The notes under the pieces are model-generated. The model saw nothing but the letters and a program-made list of their open reading frames with translations. It did no database searches and had not been told where the DNA came from. From AG25 sp035517615 (lineage in GTDB: Bacteria > Gemmatimonadota > Gemmatimonadetes > Gemmatimonadales > GWC2-71-9), in contig DATIYM010000033.1 of assembly GCA_035517615.1 (NCBI GenBank), forward strand, positions 39,607 to 103,606: a DNA stretch of 64,000 nt, read 5' to 3'. This document shows, in pieces, positions 16,911 to 25,664 of the stretch (within the stretch, counting starts at the first letter, position 1; each line of letters opens with the position of its first letter). A program made the position numbers and the translations under genes.

Positions 16911-18479
16911 ATGGACCTACCCACAGGCAATCTCATCGAGGCCGTAGCACACCGGCTCGCGCATCTGGAGGACGGGCACATCGCTCGCCGCATCTGGGCC
17001 AAGGACCCGACGGTATGGAAACCCGATCCCCGCACACCGGAATTGGCTGACCGGCTGGGCTGGCTCGATGCGGCGCGTACCACCCGCGGGCAGCTCGCGG
17101 GCTGGAGCCCGTTCGTGTCCGGGGCGCGGACCGCATTTGACCGGGTGGTGCTGTGCGGCATGGGCGGATCGAGCCTGGCGCCGCTCGTGCTCGCCGACCT
17201 CTTCGGACCAGCCAAGGGATTTCCGCGGCTCGCCGTGCTCGACAGTACAGACCCGGAAGCCGTCGCGCGCGCAACCCCGCGTTCGGCGGCGGAGCTCGGT
17301 CGCACGCTGTTCATTATCTCCAGCAAATCCGGCACCACGCTCGAACCGGACTGTTTTTACCGCTACTTCTGGAAGCGCGCCGGGGAACCCGGAGCGCAGT
17401 TCGCGGCAATCACCGATCCCGGCACACCGCTCGAGCACCTTGCCCGGGAACGCGGTTTCCGGTCGGTATTCCCCGCGCCTGCGGACGTCGGCGGCCGCTA
17501 CTCGGCCTTGACCCCGTTCGGGATGGTCCCCGCCGCGCTGCTCGGACTCGACGTCGAGCGCCTGCTCGCATCCGCCGAGCAGGCCGCGCGCAGCTCGGGG
17601 CCCGACGTGCCCGCCAGCCGGAATCCTGCGGTGCAACTGGGCGCGATCCTCGGAGAGGCCGCGCGTGCGGGAAGAAACAAACTCACGTTCGTGCTTTCGT
17701 CCCGCCTCACGATGCTGGGGTTGTGGCTCGAGCAACTGGTCGCGGAAAGTACCGGAAAAGAGGGCACGGGCATTCTTCCCATCGCCGGTGAGGCGTTGGG
17801 TGGCCCAGAGGTGTACGGCGGCGACCGCATTTTCGCGGCGATCACGCTGGAAGGCGACGACGATACGAAGCTCGCGAGCGGGCTCGATGCGTTGGAGCGA
17901 GCGGGACATCCGGTGCTGCGCTCGCGTCTCGCGAATCCCTACGAGCTGGGTGGCGAATTTTTCCGCTGGGAGCTCGCCACCGCGGTTGCGGGAGCGATAC
18001 TCGGCATCAATCCGTTCGATCAGCCGAATGTCGCGGAGAGCAAGGCGAACACGGAGCGGGTGCTTGCGGCGCAGACCGCCCCCGCTCCCCCGGCCGGCGC
18101 GCGCGAGCTCGCGGCATTCTGGGAGCGGATCCAGCCGGGAGACTACGTCGCACTCATGGCGTATCTCCCGCCCACGAACGAGAACGATCGAACGCTCGGA
18201 ACGATTCAACAGCGGCTGCGGGATCGGCTGCGTGTGGCCACGACGCTCGGCTACGGCCCTCGATTCCTTCATTCTACGGGGCAGCTGCACAAGGGCGGGC
18301 CCGCGGTCGGTCACTTCATTCAGATCACCCAGCACGCGGCTCGCGATGTCTCGATTCCCGGAAAGCCGTTCACGTTCGGGCAGCTCGAGCTGGCGCAGGC
18401 GGAAGGTGATCTCCAGGCCTTACGCAAGCGGGGACGGCCGGCCTTGCGGCTCGATGGCCTTGGGCTGCTCACGTCATGA
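16911..18479 (+). CDS. pgi: glucose-6-phosphate isomerase (transaldolase/PGI-fusion type, standalone)
   Basis: Interconverts glucose 6-phosphate and fructose 6-phosphate. 522 residues with the SIS-fold phosphosugar motifs GMGGSSLAPL near residue 82 and ISSKSGTTLEP near 135. The C-terminal region with LHSTGQLHKGGP resembles the isomerase half of the bifunctional transaldolase-isomerase proteins rather than classical Pgi, yet no transaldolase domain is attached. ATG 16911 is 14 bases after the pgl stop. The HAD gene overlaps its stop by 4 bases. Confidence 0.9.
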   Translation: MDLPTGNLIEAVAHRLAHLEDGHIARRIWAKDPTVWKPDPRTPELADRLGWLDAARTTRGQLAGWSPFVSGARTAFDRVVLCGMGGSSLAPLVLADLFGPAKGFPRLAVLDSTDPEAVARATPRSAAELGRTLFIISSKSGTTLEPDCFYRYFWKRAGEPGAQFAAITDPGTPLEHLARERGFRSVFPAPADVGGRYSALTPFGMVPAALLGLDVERLLASAEQAARSSGPDVPASRNPAVQLGAILGEAARAGRNKLTFVLSSRLTMLGLWLEQLVAESTGKEGTGILPIAGEALGGPEVYGGDRIFAAITLEGDDDTKLASGLDALERAGHPVLRSRLANPYELGGEFFRWELATAVAGAILGINPFDQPNVAESKANTERVLAAQTAPAPPAGARELAAFWERIQPGDYVALMAYLPPTNENDRTLGTIQQRLRDRLRVATTLGYGPRFLHSTGQLHKGGPAVGHFIQITQHAARDVSIPGKPFTFGQLELAQAEGDLQALRKRGRPALRLDGLGLLTS

Positions 18480-19084
18480 GCATCACCCACGTGTTCTTCG
18501 ATATCGGGGGAGTGCTGGGGTCGAACGGCTGGGACGCGCCCATGCGTGCGGCCGCGGCGGCGGAGTTCACGCTCGACCCTGAGGACTTCGCCGAACGGCA
18601 CGAAGAAGCCGTCGGTTCCTTCGAGCAGGGGCGGATGTCGCTCGACGAGTATCTCGACGCCACGGTGTTCTACCGGCCGAGACCGTTCTCGCGGGATGCA
18701 TTTCGCGCGTTCATGTTCGCGCAGAGTGTGCCGTATCCCGACACCATCCGCTTCGCGCGGTCGCTCGAGCGGAGCGGCCGGTACCGCCTGATGACGCTCA
18801 ACAACGAATCGCAAGACTTGAACGTCCATCGCGTGCAGCAATTCGGGCTCGTCGGAATTTTCACCACCTTCTTTTCGTCGTGCTGGGTCGGCGTGCTGAA
18901 GCCGTCACGCCGCATTTACGAGCTGGCGCTCGCGATGTCCCAGGCTGATGCGGGGTGTTCAGTGCTGGTGGACGACCGGGAGCGGAATCTCGAACCGGCG
19001 CGAGCCCTCGGAATGCAGGGCGTCCTGTTCACCGGAGTACCGGCGCTCGCTCGAGATCTCGCGGCGCTCGGGGTCACGCCTTGA
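18476..19084 (+). CDS. HAD-superfamily hydrolase, YihX-like
   Basis: 202-residue HAD subfamily IA enzyme, probably a sugar-phosphate phosphatase. Motif I is FFDIGGVL with nucleophile Asp9. The position two residues on is Gly rather than the usual Asp, as in YihX-type glucose-1-phosphatases (DLGN). Motif II lies in TLNNES, motif III is the lysine in VLKPSRRIYE and motif IV is VLVDDRERN. It overlaps pgi by 4 bases (ATGA) and precedes gnd by 16, so it is embedded in the pentose-phosphate operon. That suggests a phosphosugar substrate or metabolite-repair role, which is inference only. Confidence 0.8.
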   Translation: MSITHVFFDIGGVLGSNGWDAPMRAAAAAEFTLDPEDFAERHEEAVGSFEQGRMSLDEYLDATVFYRPRPFSRDAFRAFMFAQSVPYPDTIRFARSLERSGRYRLMTLNNESQDLNVHRVQQFGLVGIFTTFFSSCWVGVLKPSRRIYELALAMSQADAGCSVLVDDRERNLEPARALGMQGVLFTGVPALARDLAALGVTP

Positions 19085-19100
19085 AAGCGGGAGAATACGC

Positions 19101-20000
19101 ATGCAACTCGGGATGATCGGTCTGGGCCGAATGGGCGGCAACATGGTTCGCCGCCTCCTGCAGGGGGGCCACGAAGTGGTGGTGTATGACCGTTCGGCTG
19201 AGTCGGTCGCGAGCCACGTCACGGCCGGCGCGCGTGGATCCACGGATCTCGCGAACCTCTGCGCCCAACTCAAGGCGCCGCGGATCGTCTGGGTCATGGT
19301 TCCTTCGGGGGATGCGGTCGAGCAAACGCTGCGCGAGCTGCGCCGCTCATTGAGTCGCGGCGACGTGGTGATCGATGGCGGCAACTCGAACTTTCGCGAC
19401 TCCATGCGGCGAGCGACCGAGCTCACGAAAGACGGGCTCGACTTCATCGATGCCGGCACGAGCGGAGGGATCTGGGGGCTCGAGCTCGGCTACTGCCTGA
19501 TGGTGGGAGGGCCCAAAGGCGCCGTGCAGCGCTGCGAGCCGATCTTTCGCGCACTGGCGCCCCAGGACGGGTACGCACACGTAGGCCCCGCGGGCGCCGG
19601 GCACTTCGTCAAGATGATCCACAACGGCATTGAATACGGGATGCTGCAGGCATACGCTGAAGGCTATGAGATCCTCGAGCGGTCCAACGATTTCGAGCTC
19701 GATCTGCATCAGATCGCGGCCGTCTGGAACCGCGGTAGCGTGGTCCGTTCCTGGCTGAACGAGCTGGCCGAGCGCGCGTTCGCGCGAGATCCGCAACTCG
19801 CGTCGATTCGAGGGTACGTCGAGGATTCGGGTGAGGGTCGATGGACAGTGGCCGAAGCGATTCGCCTCGATGTCCCGGCTCCCGTCATCACGCTGTCACT
19901 CCTTGCGCGGTTTCGCTCGCGTCAGGAGGACTCGTTCTCCGCGAAGGTGATCGCGGCGCTGCGCAATGAATTCGGTGGGCACGCCGTGCGGTCTTCATGA
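19101..20000 (+). CDS. gnd: 6-phosphogluconate dehydrogenase, decarboxylating (short type)
   Basis: Oxidatively decarboxylates 6-phosphogluconate to ribulose 5-phosphate. 299 residues, the short family rather than the 470-residue classical Gnd. The N-terminal nucleotide motif is GLGRMGGNM, and the Asp in VVVYDRS at the end of strand 2 hints at NAD preference (inference). DGGNSNFRDS, FIDAGTSGG and the catalytic-lysine segment HFVKMIHNGIEYGMLQAYAEG are intact. GCGGGAG is the Shine-Dalgarno for ATG 19101. zwf overlaps its stop by 4 bases. Confidence 0.94.
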   Translation: MQLGMIGLGRMGGNMVRRLLQGGHEVVVYDRSAESVASHVTAGARGSTDLANLCAQLKAPRIVWVMVPSGDAVEQTLRELRRSLSRGDVVIDGGNSNFRDSMRRATELTKDGLDFIDAGTSGGIWGLELGYCLMVGGPKGAVQRCEPIFRALAPQDGYAHVGPAGAGHFVKMIHNGIEYGMLQAYAEGYEILERSNDFELDLHQIAAVWNRGSVVRSWLNELAERAFARDPQLASIRGYVEDSGEGRWTVAEAIRLDVPAPVITLSLLARFRSRQEDSFSAKVIAALRNEFGGHAVRSS

Positions 20001-21571
20001 TCCTGCCATTGTCCGTTCCGGCCCGCCTCCAGGAGGCTGTCACCACGCCCGTTCACGCGCTCCACGGCGCGGAGGGCTGCACCATGGTGATCTTCGGAGC
20101 GGGCGGCGATCTGACGCGGCGCAAGCTCATCCCCTCCTTGTACCATCTGATGATCGACGGGTTGTTGCCGCACAATTTCTCGATCGTCGGCGTCGACCAT
20201 CATGCGCTCGCCGACCAGGAATTCCGGGAGCGCATGCGGGTCAATATGCAGGAGTTCGGTTTCGACGGCGGGAAGCCGCCGGTGGCGGAACAGTGGAATC
20301 AATTCGCGGAAAAGCTGAGCTACATCACCGGCGAGCTCGGCGACCGCGAGACGTACGTGGCGCTACGCCGGCATCTGGCGGAAGTGGACGAGCGCGATCC
20401 GTCCAGCTGCGGGCGGCTGTTCTACCTCGCGATCCCGCCGAGTCTCTATTCCACGGTGATCACGCAGCTCTCCCAAAGCGGCGTCGCACCACGCGTCCAC
20501 GAGCCGGAAGAGCGCCCCTGGACGCGCATCGTCATCGAGAAGCCGTTCGGTCGTGACCTGGACAGCGCGCGCGAGCTGAACGCGCTCGTCCGCCGGGCGT
20601 TCGCGGAGCACCAGATCTACCGCATCGATCATTATCTGGGCAAGGAGACCGTTCAAAATCTCCTCGTGTTCCGGTTCGCCAACTCGATTTTCGAACCCGT
20701 CTGGAGCCGCCTGCACGTCCATCACGTCCAGATCACCGCGGCGGAGAAAGTCGGCGTCGAGCATCGCGGGCGCTATTACGAAGAGGCGGGCGTGGTGCGC
20801 GACATGTTCCAGAATCACCTGCTGCAGCTCGTGGCGCTCACCGCGATGGAGCCGCCCGTCACGTTCTCCGCCGACGCCGTGCGTGATGAGAAGCTCAAGG
20901 TGCTGAAGGCAATCCGCCCGATCACGCCGGAGGAAATGCACGATTACTCGGTACGGGGGCAGTACGGGCCGGGGGTGGTGGACGGCACGGCCGTTCCGGG
21001 ATACCGCGAAGAGCCCAACGTGTCTCCTGATTCGGGAGTGCCGACGTACGCCGCGGTGCGGTTCATGATCGACAACTGGCGCTGGCACGACGTGCCGTTC
21101 TACCTGCGCTCCGGCAAGCGACTCCCGCGCCGGGCCACGGAAATCGCGATTCAATTCCGCAAACCCCCGCATCTCATGTTTCCGCTCCGCGAGGGTGAGG
21201 CACTCGAGCCCAACGTGCTCGCGATCCGTATTCAGCCCAATGAAGGCATCTCGTTGCGCTTCGAAGTGAAAATCCCTGGCGTGGACGTGCACATGGTGCC
21301 GGTCGAGATGAACTTCGACTACAACGAGGTGTTCGGAGGGGCGAACCACGAGGCATACGAGACCCTGCTGCTCGACTGCATGCTGGGGGAGGCGACGCTG
21401 TTCACGCGGTCCGACGAAGTCGAGGCCGCGTGGGCCATCGTGGACCCCATGATGCACTTCTGGGAGGGGAAGCGCCCCGAGCACTTCCCCAACTACGCCG
21501 CGGGCACCTGGGGGCCGGAGGTCGCGGACCAGTTCATCGAGCAGATGGGCGCGCACTGGCGCAAGCCCTAG
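19997..21571 (+). CDS. zwf: glucose-6-phosphate 1-dehydrogenase
   Basis: First step of the oxidative pentose-phosphate pathway. 524 residues with the coenzyme motif GAGGDLTRRKLIPSLY near 34-49 (Gly in place of the common Ser of GASGDL), EKPFGRD and the active-site RIDHYLGKE near 208. The substrate-contact region FYLRSGKRLPRRATEI is present. The start ATG overlaps the gnd stop. The stop TAG shares CTAG with the convergent dcd stop, so no spacer exists downstream. Confidence 0.96.
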   Translation: MILPLSVPARLQEAVTTPVHALHGAEGCTMVIFGAGGDLTRRKLIPSLYHLMIDGLLPHNFSIVGVDHHALADQEFRERMRVNMQEFGFDGGKPPVAEQWNQFAEKLSYITGELGDRETYVALRRHLAEVDERDPSSCGRLFYLAIPPSLYSTVITQLSQSGVAPRVHEPEERPWTRIVIEKPFGRDLDSARELNALVRRAFAEHQIYRIDHYLGKETVQNLLVFRFANSIFEPVWSRLHVHHVQITAAEKVGVEHRGRYYEEAGVVRDMFQNHLLQLVALTAMEPPVTFSADAVRDEKLKVLKAIRPITPEEMHDYSVRGQYGPGVVDGTAVPGYREEPNVSPDSGVPTYAAVRFMIDNWRWHDVPFYLRSGKRLPRRATEIAIQFRKPPHLMFPLREGEALEPNVLAIRIQPNEGISLRFEVKIPGVDVHMVPVEMNFDYNEVFGGANHEAYETLLLDCMLGEATLFTRSDEVEAAWAIVDPMMHFWEGKRPEHFPNYAAGTWGPEVADQFIEQMGAHWRKP

Positions 21572-22128
21572 AGCTTCGGCAGCGTAATCCCCGTCTGCGC
21601 CTGGTATTTCCCCTTCTTGTCCGCATAGCTCCGCTCACACACATCGTCGGGATCCGCGCCGAGAAATAGCACCTGGGCGATGCCCTCGTCGGCATAGATC
21701 CTGGCCGGCAGGGGAGTGGTGTTGGAGATCTCGAGGGTGACGTACCCTTCCCACTCCGGCTCGAGCGGGGTCACGTTGGTGATGATCCCGCAGCGGGCAT
21801 ACGTGCTCTTCCCGACGCAGACGGTCAGGACATCCCTGGGAATCCGGAAATATTCGACGGAGCGCGCCAACGCGAACGAGTTCGGGGGAACGATGCAGAT
21901 CGGACCGGAGAACTCGACGAACGATTTCTGGTCAAAGTGCTTGGGATCGACCACGGCCGAGAGGGCATTGGTGAAGATCTTGAACTCCGTGGCCACCCGC
22001 ATGTCGTAGCCGTAGGAGGAGACCCCGTAGGAAATCACGCCCTCGCGCACCTGCTCATCTGCGAACGGGTCGATCATCCGGTGCTCGCGCACCATGCGGC
22101 GAATCCAGCGGTCGGACTTGATCGACAT
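21568..22128 (-). CDS. dcd: dCTP deaminase
   Basis: Deaminates dCTP to dUTP for thymidylate synthesis. 186 residues of the dUTPase/Dcd trimeric fold, with SSYGYDMRV near 46, PPNSFALARSVEYF and the conserved GKSTYARCG near residue 117. TPLEPEWEGYVTLEISN follows. ATG 22128 gives the usual N-terminus (MSIKSDRWIRRM). A TATATT box lies only 8 bases upstream without a Shine-Dalgarno, suggesting a leaderless mRNA. Mono- versus bifunctional (deaminase plus dUTPase) activity cannot be settled by eye. Confidence 0.94.
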   Translation of the reverse strand: MSIKSDRWIRRMVREHRMIDPFADEQVREGVISYGVSSYGYDMRVATEFKIFTNALSAVVDPKHFDQKSFVEFSGPICIVPPNSFALARSVEYFRIPRDVLTVCVGKSTYARCGIITNVTPLEPEWEGYVTLEISNTTPLPARIYADEGIAQVLFLGADPDDVCERSYADKKGKYQAQTGITLPKL

Positions 22129-22136
22129 GGGCGCGC

Positions 22137-22142
22137 AATATA
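22137..22142 (-). promoter_or_regulatory. -10-like box of dcd, leaderless spacing
   Basis: TATATT on the minus strand, 8 bases before the dcd ATG, so a transcript would start at or next to the A of ATG. The -35 region is poor. Confidence 0.4.
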
Positions 22143-22176
22143 TCGGCAGCACCGAGACTTACGCCACTCTCGTTGG

Positions 22177-22205
22177 TTGACAAGCTTTCTCACGGGCAAT
22201 ACGTT
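22177..22205 (+). promoter_or_regulatory. nuo operon promoter
   Basis: Perfect TTGACA (22177-22182), 17-base spacer and TACGTT (22200-22205). The nuoA ATG is 14 bases after the -10 box, leaving a leader of about 8 bases with no Shine-Dalgarno. It lies in the 91-base dcd-nuoA gap. Confidence 0.6.
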
Positions 22206-22219
22206 CCCGCTCCCGATCT

Positions 22220-22606
22220 ATGGATCAAGCGTACATCGCGTTTCTGCTGCTCCTCGTGTTCGTGGCCGCGAACGCCGTCCTGTTGATCGGTCTGTCGCAC
22301 CTCGCGGCCCCCAACAAGCCGACCGCCGCCAAGCTCGCTCCCTACGAGAGCGGCATGCCACCACTGGGCGACGCCCGCGAGCGGTTTTCCGTGAAGTTCT
22401 ATCTTACCGCGATGCTGTTCATCGTGTTCGACATCGAGACGGTATTCCTGATCCCATGGGGAGCGATCTACTTCGCGGACGGCGCGGCCGGCGCCGCTCA
22501 GGGCCCCGGGATGGGGTTCCTGCTCGCCGAGATGCTCGTGTTTCTCTTGATCCTGTTCGTGGGGTACGTCTACGTATGGAAGCGTGGCGCGTTCCAGTGG
22601 AACTGA
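22220..22606 (+). CDS. nuoA: NADH-quinone oxidoreductase subunit A
   Basis: Small membrane subunit at the junction of the peripheral and membrane arms of complex I. 128 residues with three membrane helices (about 5-28, 62-84, 98-118) and the conserved loop YESGMPPLGDARERFSVKFY. FDIETVFLIPW lies at the end of helix 2. It is the first gene of nuoA-N, which run in canonical order on one strand, mostly with 1-4 base overlaps. Confidence 0.96.
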   Translation: MDQAYIAFLLLLVFVAANAVLLIGLSHLAAPNKPTAAKLAPYESGMPPLGDARERFSVKFYLTAMLFIVFDIETVFLIPWGAIYFADGAAGAAQGPGMGFLLAEMLVFLLILFVGYVYVWKRGAFQWN

Positions 22607-22621
22607 GGCACGCGCCGAGAT

Positions 22622-22643
22622 GCTCTTCAGATAAGGAAAGAGC
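22622..22643 (+). promoter_or_regulatory. small hairpin presenting AAGGA before nuoB
   Basis: GCTCTT (22622-22627) and AAGAGC (22638-22643) form a 6-bp stem whose 10-base loop contains AAGGA, the only Shine-Dalgarno-like sequence before the nuoB GTG at 22650. It could modulate nuoB translation; it is short enough to be chance. Confidence 0.25.
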
Positions 22644-22649
22644 GCGGTC

Positions 22650-23255
22650 GTGAAGCACGTCCTCCAAACCACCGAAGTCGCGGGCCAGAGTCCCAACTGG
22701 CTGCTCGCCAAGCTCGACGATCTCGTCAACTGGGCGCGGGCCAATTCGCTCTGGCCGATGCCGTTTGGAACGGCGTGCTGTGCCATCGAGTTCATGGCGA
22801 CGGCGGCGAGCCGCTTCGACTTCGCGCGCTTCGGCATGGAGCGCCAGGCGTTCAGCCCGCGCCAGGCCGACGTCCTGATCTGCGCCGGACGGGTACCCTT
22901 CAAGCTCGCGCCGGTCCTCCGCACGATTTATGACCAGATGCCGCAGCCCAAGTGGGTGATTTCGATGGGCGCCTGCGCATCGACGGGCGGCATCTTCGAC
23001 AACTATTCGATGGTGCAGGGAATCGATACCGTGCTTCCAGTCGATGTGTACGTCCCGGGATGCCCGCCCCGGCCTGAAGGATTGCTGTACGGCGTGCTGC
23101 TCCTGCACAAGAAAATCAAAGGGGAATCGCTCACCGATCCCGAGCTGCGCAGCGAGCAGCCGCTCGACGAGCGCGGACTCAGCATGCCGCCCGAGAAAAT
23201 CGACGAGCTTTCCGAGCCGTTCGGCAACTCGATTCAGCAATACCGGTCATCGTGA
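22650..23255 (+). CDS. nuoB: NADH-quinone oxidoreductase subunit B
   Basis: Peripheral-arm subunit that binds cluster N2, the last [4Fe-4S] centre before quinone. 201 residues. The ligands are visible as the tandem cysteines in GTACCAIEFM, the Cys in GACASTGG and the Cys in VPGCPPRPE. GTG 22650 is the start, with AAGGA at rather long spacing in a small hairpin loop. The last 35 residues beyond the usual core are charged and less conserved. nuoC overlaps by 4 bases. Confidence 0.96.
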   Translation: MKHVLQTTEVAGQSPNWLLAKLDDLVNWARANSLWPMPFGTACCAIEFMATAASRFDFARFGMERQAFSPRQADVLICAGRVPFKLAPVLRTIYDQMPQPKWVISMGACASTGGIFDNYSMVQGIDTVLPVDVYVPGCPPRPEGLLYGVLLLHKKIKGESLTDPELRSEQPLDERGLSMPPEKIDELSEPFGNSIQQYRSS

Positions 23256-23872
23256 ATCCCTCGGCAGACGCACTCCGAGCGACCTGGGGTAGCGCGATCG
23301 GCCGCTCGGGCTTGGCGCGCGATGGAGAGACGAACGTCTACGTCGCGCGCGACGCGCTGCGCGACGTGATGCGCTGGCTGCACGACACGCCGGGACAGGA
23401 GTACGATTATCTGGTCGACATCACGGCCGTGGAGTACCGCGATCGCGAACGGCCGCTCGAGGTCGTGTACTTCGTGCGCTCGCTTTCCCGGCGGACCGAC
23501 CTGCGAGTGAAAGTGGAGCTCGACCTCAAGGCCGAGCTGGTGGTCGATTCGGTCGTCCCGATCTGGGCGGGGGCCAATTGGCTCGAGCGCGAGGTCTACG
23601 ACATGTTCGGCGTGACCTTTCGCGGTCATCCCGATCTGCGGCGCATTCTGATGTGGGAGACCTACGCCGAGGGATATCCACTGCGCAAAGACTTTCCGCT
23701 GCGCGGGCGGTTCAGCCGCGCGGAGCAGGTCCGGCAGGCGTTGGCGGCCAATCCCGAAGCGCACTATTCCATGGAAGAGCTGTCCATCGCCGAGGCGTAC
23801 GAAGACCTGCCCGCGGAAATGCAGGAGCGCCTCCGCAAGGGTGAGCGCGGAACGATCCCGTTCTCCGAATGA
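23252..23872 (+). CDS. nuoC: NADH-quinone oxidoreductase subunit C
   Basis: 30-kDa-type structural subunit of the complex I peripheral arm. 206 residues with the family signature ERPLEVVYFVRSLSRR and the ERE(V)YDMFGVTFRGHPDLRRIL segment leading to YPLRKDFPLRG. It is separate from nuoD, unlike the fused NuoCD of enterics. The start GTG overlaps the nuoB stop and the stop overlaps the nuoD ATG. Confidence 0.95.
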   Translation: MNPSADALRATWGSAIGRSGLARDGETNVYVARDALRDVMRWLHDTPGQEYDYLVDITAVEYRDRERPLEVVYFVRSLSRRTDLRVKVELDLKAELVVDSVVPIWAGANWLEREVYDMFGVTFRGHPDLRRILMWETYAEGYPLRKDFPLRGRFSRAEQVRQALAANPEAHYSMEELSIAEAYEDLPAEMQERLRKGERGTIPFSE

Positions 23873-25155
23873 GCAAGCGCACCGTGGAGCTCGAGCTCGC
23901 CACGACCGGCGTGAACGCGAACGGTGATCCTGCCCGCATTCCGCTGACGCTCGGCCAGCGCAACGGTGGGGGGGCGGCGCCGGGAGGCATCAATGAGCAC
24001 ATGCTCATCAACATCGGCCCGCAGCATCCCGCCACCCACGGCGTGCTGCGTCTCGTCGTCGAGCTCGATGGCGAGACCGTGGTCCGGGTGATCCCGCACA
24101 TCGGCTATCTGCACTCGGGATTCGAGAAGCTCGGCGAATACCGGCACTACAACCAGATCATTCCACTCACGGATCGGACCGACTACCTGTCGCCGATGGC
24201 GAACAACGTCGGTCTGGCCCTCGCCGCCGAACGGCTGATGGGGATCGAGATCACGCCGCGTTGCACGGTGCTGCGCGTGATCGCGTGCGAGCTGAGCCGG
24301 ATCATCTCTCACATGGTGTGGCTTGGCACCACGTCGATCGATCTCGGCGCCTTCACGCCGTTCCTGTGGGCGTTTCAGCAGCGCGAGAAGGTGTACAACC
24401 TTCAGGAAATGTGGACGGGCGCGAGGCTCACGACGAGTTTGACCCGCGTCGGCGGCCTCATGGCGGACATCCCCAGCGGTTTCGTCGAAGCGGCGCGCGA
24501 GTTCGTGCGCACGTTCCCCAACACGCTCGGCGAAATCGACCGCGTCTTGACCCGCAATGCCGTCTGGGCCGGCCGCACGCAGGGCGTGGGCGTCATGAGC
24601 AGGGATGAGGCGATCAATCACTCGCTCACGGGGCCGATGCTGCGCGCGAGCGGCGTCGCCTATGACGTGCGCAAGGACAAGCCGTATCTCGACTACGAGA
24701 CCTACGACTTCGACATCCCGATCGGCGAGCACGGCGACGTCTACGACCGGTATCTGGTCCGCCTGGAGGAGTGCCACCAGTCGAATCGCATTCTGGCGCA
24801 GGCCCTGGACCGCCTGCCCGACGGCCCCATCAACGTCGACGATCCCCGCGTCATTCTGCCGCCCAAGTCGCGCGCGATGACGGACATGGAAGCGATGATC
24901 TTTCACTTCAAGCAGGTCATGGAAGGCGTGAAGGCGCCGGTGGGCGAAGCGTGCGTCTCCGTGGAAAATCCCAAGGGCGAGTTGAGTTACTACTTCGTCT
25001 CGGACGGGACCGCCAAACCGGTGCGCTGGCGCATCCGGCCGCCGGCGTTTCTCAATCTCTCCGCGATCTCGAAACTGGCCGAGGGTCATTTACTCTCCGA
25101 TCTCATCGCGATCAACGCGTCGATCGATATTGTCATGGGGGAGATCGACCGGTGA
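23869..25155 (+). CDS. nuoD: NADH-quinone oxidoreductase subunit D
   Basis: 49-kDa-type subunit forming the quinone-binding cavity with NuoB. 428 residues. NIGPQHPATHGVLRLVVELDGE near residue 44 includes the conserved quinone-site histidine, followed by HIGYLHSGFEK and the Tyr in NQIIPLTDRTDYLSPM. The C-terminus ends with the typical SIDIVMGEIDR. The N-terminal 40 residues are variable. nuoE's GTG overlaps its stop. Confidence 0.97.
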   Translation: MSKRTVELELATTGVNANGDPARIPLTLGQRNGGGAAPGGINEHMLINIGPQHPATHGVLRLVVELDGETVVRVIPHIGYLHSGFEKLGEYRHYNQIIPLTDRTDYLSPMANNVGLALAAERLMGIEITPRCTVLRVIACELSRIISHMVWLGTTSIDLGAFTPFLWAFQQREKVYNLQEMWTGARLTTSLTRVGGLMADIPSGFVEAAREFVRTFPNTLGEIDRVLTRNAVWAGRTQGVGVMSRDEAINHSLTGPMLRASGVAYDVRKDKPYLDYETYDFDIPIGEHGDVYDRYLVRLEECHQSNRILAQALDRLPDGPINVDDPRVILPPKSRAMTDMEAMIFHFKQVMEGVKAPVGEACVSVENPKGELSYYFVSDGTAKPVRWRIRPPAFLNLSAISKLAEGHLLSDLIAINASIDIVMGEIDR

Positions 25156-25664
25156 GCACGGTGACGCCGCTGCCGAGTGAGGCAGCGTACGAGCCGGTAT
25201 TCACGGGGCGCGCGCTCGAACGCCTGCAGCAGGTCCTGCCGCGCTATCCCGTCAAGGCGGGGGCGCTGCTGCCGGTGCTCTGGCTCGTGCAGGAGGCGCG
25301 CGGGTTCATCTCCGACCAGAACATGGTCGAAGTCGCGGAGCTGCTCGGGCTCACGCCCGCCTACGTGCGCGGCGTGGTCACGTTCTACACGATGTACCAC
25401 CTTCACCCGGTCGGCCGGCACTTCGTCCAGGTATGCACGACCACGCCCTGCAACATCTGCGGCGCCGAGAGCGTGGTGGAGGCGTTCCTGAAGCACACCG
25501 GCGCGCGCGAGCTCGGGTCGACGAGCCCGGACGGCCGCTGGACGGTGATCGAAGTGGAATGTCTCGGGGCCTGCGGCTTCGCGACGCCCGTGATGATCAA
25601 CGATGACTTCATCGAAAATGTGACGCCGGAGAACGTTCCGGAGATCGTGGCGAGATATCGCTGA
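25152..25664 (+). CDS. nuoE: NADH-quinone oxidoreductase subunit E
   Basis: 24-kDa-type subunit with [2Fe-2S] cluster N1a in the NADH-dehydrogenase module. 170 residues. The four cluster cysteines are in CTTTPCNICGAE and ECLGACGFAT, with spacing typical of NuoE. Upstream is the thioredoxin-like helix region VLWLVQEARGFI. The start GTG 25152 overlaps the nuoD stop; a much longer open frame upstream runs out of frame through nuoD and is rejected. Confidence 0.96.
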   Translation: MSTVTPLPSEAAYEPVFTGRALERLQQVLPRYPVKAGALLPVLWLVQEARGFISDQNMVEVAELLGLTPAYVRGVVTFYTMYHLHPVGRHFVQVCTTTPCNICGAESVVEAFLKHTGARELGSTSPDGRWTVIEVECLGACGFATPVMINDDFIENVTPENVPEIVARYR

